Source: Leptolyngbyaceae cyanobacterium MO_188.B28 (GTDB lineage: Bacteria > Cyanobacteriota > Cyanobacteriia > Phormidesmidales > Phormidesmidaceae). Taken from it: DNA of 34,098 bases. Under the pieces are notes generated by a model. It did not search any database and was not told where the DNA came from. It saw nothing but the letters and a program-made list of their open reading frames with translations. The position numbers and the translations under genes were made by a program. The DNA lies in assembly GCA_030065175.1 (NCBI GenBank), contig JASJDH010000034.1, positions 1 to 34,098 on the forward strand, given 5' to 3'. Below, piece by piece: positions 33,055 to 34,098 of this stretch (the first letter of the stretch is position 1; each line of letters opens with the position of its first letter).

Positions 33055-34062
33055 ATGCTTTTCGTAACCAACCGTGTATTCCGGGAGGGGCTCACCCCAG
33101 TTAATACAGGGGACAATTCATTCAAACTCCCTCGGTCTATCAGCTTTAACCTCAACAACAATCAGGCCGAACAATCGGTATATTTTTGCCGCAGGAAAGG
33201 ACCTGAAACCTACTCTGAAGTGGGAAGTTATGAATTCTTCAATGAACTTAAGCAAGCCAAACAAAAGCAAATTCTATTCTACATTCATGGCTTTGACAGT
33301 TTACCTGAGTCGGCTATTTTTCCCAGAGCCCAAGAACTACAAGAATTATTTGATCGGAAGCACCAGGAAAATGTGGGCGCCCACGAGAGTGTTTTAGTCG
33401 TTCCCATTATCTGGCCTTGCGATAACGATCACGGGCAGGTGAACGACTATTTTGACGATCAGAAGGCTGCTGACGCCAGTGATTTCGCTTATATGCGGAT
33501 GTTTGAAAAATTTCTCAACTGGCGGCGAGAGGGCGACAATCTAACCAATCCCTGTACAAAAAGAATTAATATTTTGTCCCATTCGATGGGAAATCGGGTG
33601 CTGCGCGGGGCGCTTAAGCGGACTGTCCAGTACTACCAGCCTGAAGGGTTACCCCTGATCTTCCGCAATATTTTTATGACGGCGCCTGATGTGGTTAATG
33701 AAACATTAGAGTCGGGGCAGGAGGGGGAATTTATCTCTCAAACGGCCCGTAATGTTGTGGTTTACTTCGCCGCAGACGATTTGGCGCTACGGGCGAGCAA
33801 GATAGCGAATCTTCGAAGTTCGATCGCCTCTCGACGATTAGGGCACACTGGACCTGAGAACCTTGAAAAGGCCCCCAAAAACATATACGCCGTTGATTGC
33901 GATGATTTCAACAGAAAATATGATTCACCCGCTGGCCACGGTTACTTCGCTAAGAATCCCCAAGGCAATCCCGGCGCCGCCTTCAATCATATTTGGACTT
34001 GCATTCAAACCGGTCGCGTGCCGGGCGATCGCGTTCAAATCTTAACCGACGATGCGACCTAA
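33055..34062 (+). CDS. DUF900-like alpha/beta hydrolase
   Basis: A 335-residue putative serine hydrolase. Features: strand and oxyanion region ILFYIHGFDSL (73-83), nucleophile elbow SHSMGN (Ser177; the first Gly of GxSxG is Ser), FMTAPDVVNE with the probable acidic residue, and GHTGPE and GHGYF near the C-terminus as sources of the catalytic His. The MLFVTNRVF start is typical of the DUF900 branch of lipase-like hydrolases. No signal peptide, so cytosolic. Substrate unknown. It starts 185 bases after rsgA; an in-frame stop just upstream of ATG 33055 makes this the first usable ATG, though no good Shine-Dalgarno is seen. Confidence 0.85.
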   Translation: MLFVTNRVFREGLTPVNTGDNSFKLPRSISFNLNNNQAEQSVYFCRRKGPETYSEVGSYEFFNELKQAKQKQILFYIHGFDSLPESAIFPRAQELQELFDRKHQENVGAHESVLVVPIIWPCDNDHGQVNDYFDDQKAADASDFAYMRMFEKFLNWRREGDNLTNPCTKRINILSHSMGNRVLRGALKRTVQYYQPEGLPLIFRNIFMTAPDVVNETLESGQEGEFISQTARNVVVYFAADDLALRASKIANLRSSIASRRLGHTGPENLEKAPKNIYAVDCDDFNRKYDSPAGHGYFAKNPQGNPGAAFNHIWTCIQTGRVPGDRVQILTDDAT

Positions 34063-34098
34063 CACGATTGGAGTGAAGGGGCGAATGAATGGGAAAAT

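Noticed and set aside
1-34098. Prophage or insertion sequence
   Set aside because: No transposase, integrase or phage structural gene was recognised in any ORF.

Overview
The window is almost certainly from a cyanobacterium. The palindrome GCGATCGC (HIP1, a repeat highly over-represented in most cyanobacterial genomes) recurs throughout, for example at 2905, 20470, 28098, 31929 and 34025. The gene content also fits: a hybrid CheA carrying its own receiver domain, stacked PAS kinases, a pilB-pilT-pilC operon divergent from grpE-dnaK-dnaJ, AAAATCC-type heptamer repeats, and a WD40-Roc-COR-TIR giant protein. I cannot name the species from sequence alone.

Region 1 (about 1-9.6 kb, all + strand) is a signalling block. 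It holds the C-terminal part of a CheA-type hybrid kinase (cut by the window edge), a CheW-like adaptor, a PRC-barrel protein, a large PAS/GAF histidine kinase, a receiver protein ending in a HisKA-like helix pair with no ATPase, and a receiver-GGDEF(degenerate)-EAL protein likely to degrade cyclic di-GMP. The order suggests a path from chemosensory input through phosphorelay to c-di-GMP output, but partner specificity is inference.

Region 2 (9.6-13.7 kb) is a small accessory metabolic island: a GFA-family zinc protein, an SMP-30/gluconolactonase-like beta-propeller, an ABM monooxygenase domain fused to two membrane helices, a small exported protein, a membrane-anchored cytochrome P460-like protein, and a divergent LysR regulator. 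A perfect 9-bp dyad lies between LysR and P460.

Region 3 (13.9-18.7 kb) is the most striking. A 1165-residue minus-strand protein combines a seven-bladed WD40 propeller, a Roc GTPase, a COR domain, a zinc ribbon and two TIR-like domains, the last with the WCxxEL motif seen in TIR NADases. It is a candidate immune or cell-death switch. Upstream are 1.3 kb without a convincing gene but with a MITE-like inverted repeat, tandem repeats, a palindrome, an orphan terminator, a G-quadruplex-capable tract and heptamer repeats.

Region 4 (18.7-26.7 kb) has a YdcF-like membrane protein, an ABC exporter half-transporter with Asp in place of the catalytic Glu, a two-way terminator, and the minus-strand pilB-pilT-pilC operon for type IV pili (motility and DNA uptake).

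Region 5 (27.2-34.1 kb, + strand) is grpE, dnaK, dnaJ, a TusA-like protein, rsgA and a DUF900-like alpha/beta hydrolase. dnaJ, the TusA gene and rsgA are packed tightly enough to be co-translated, linking protein folding, sulfur transfer and 30S ribosome maturation.
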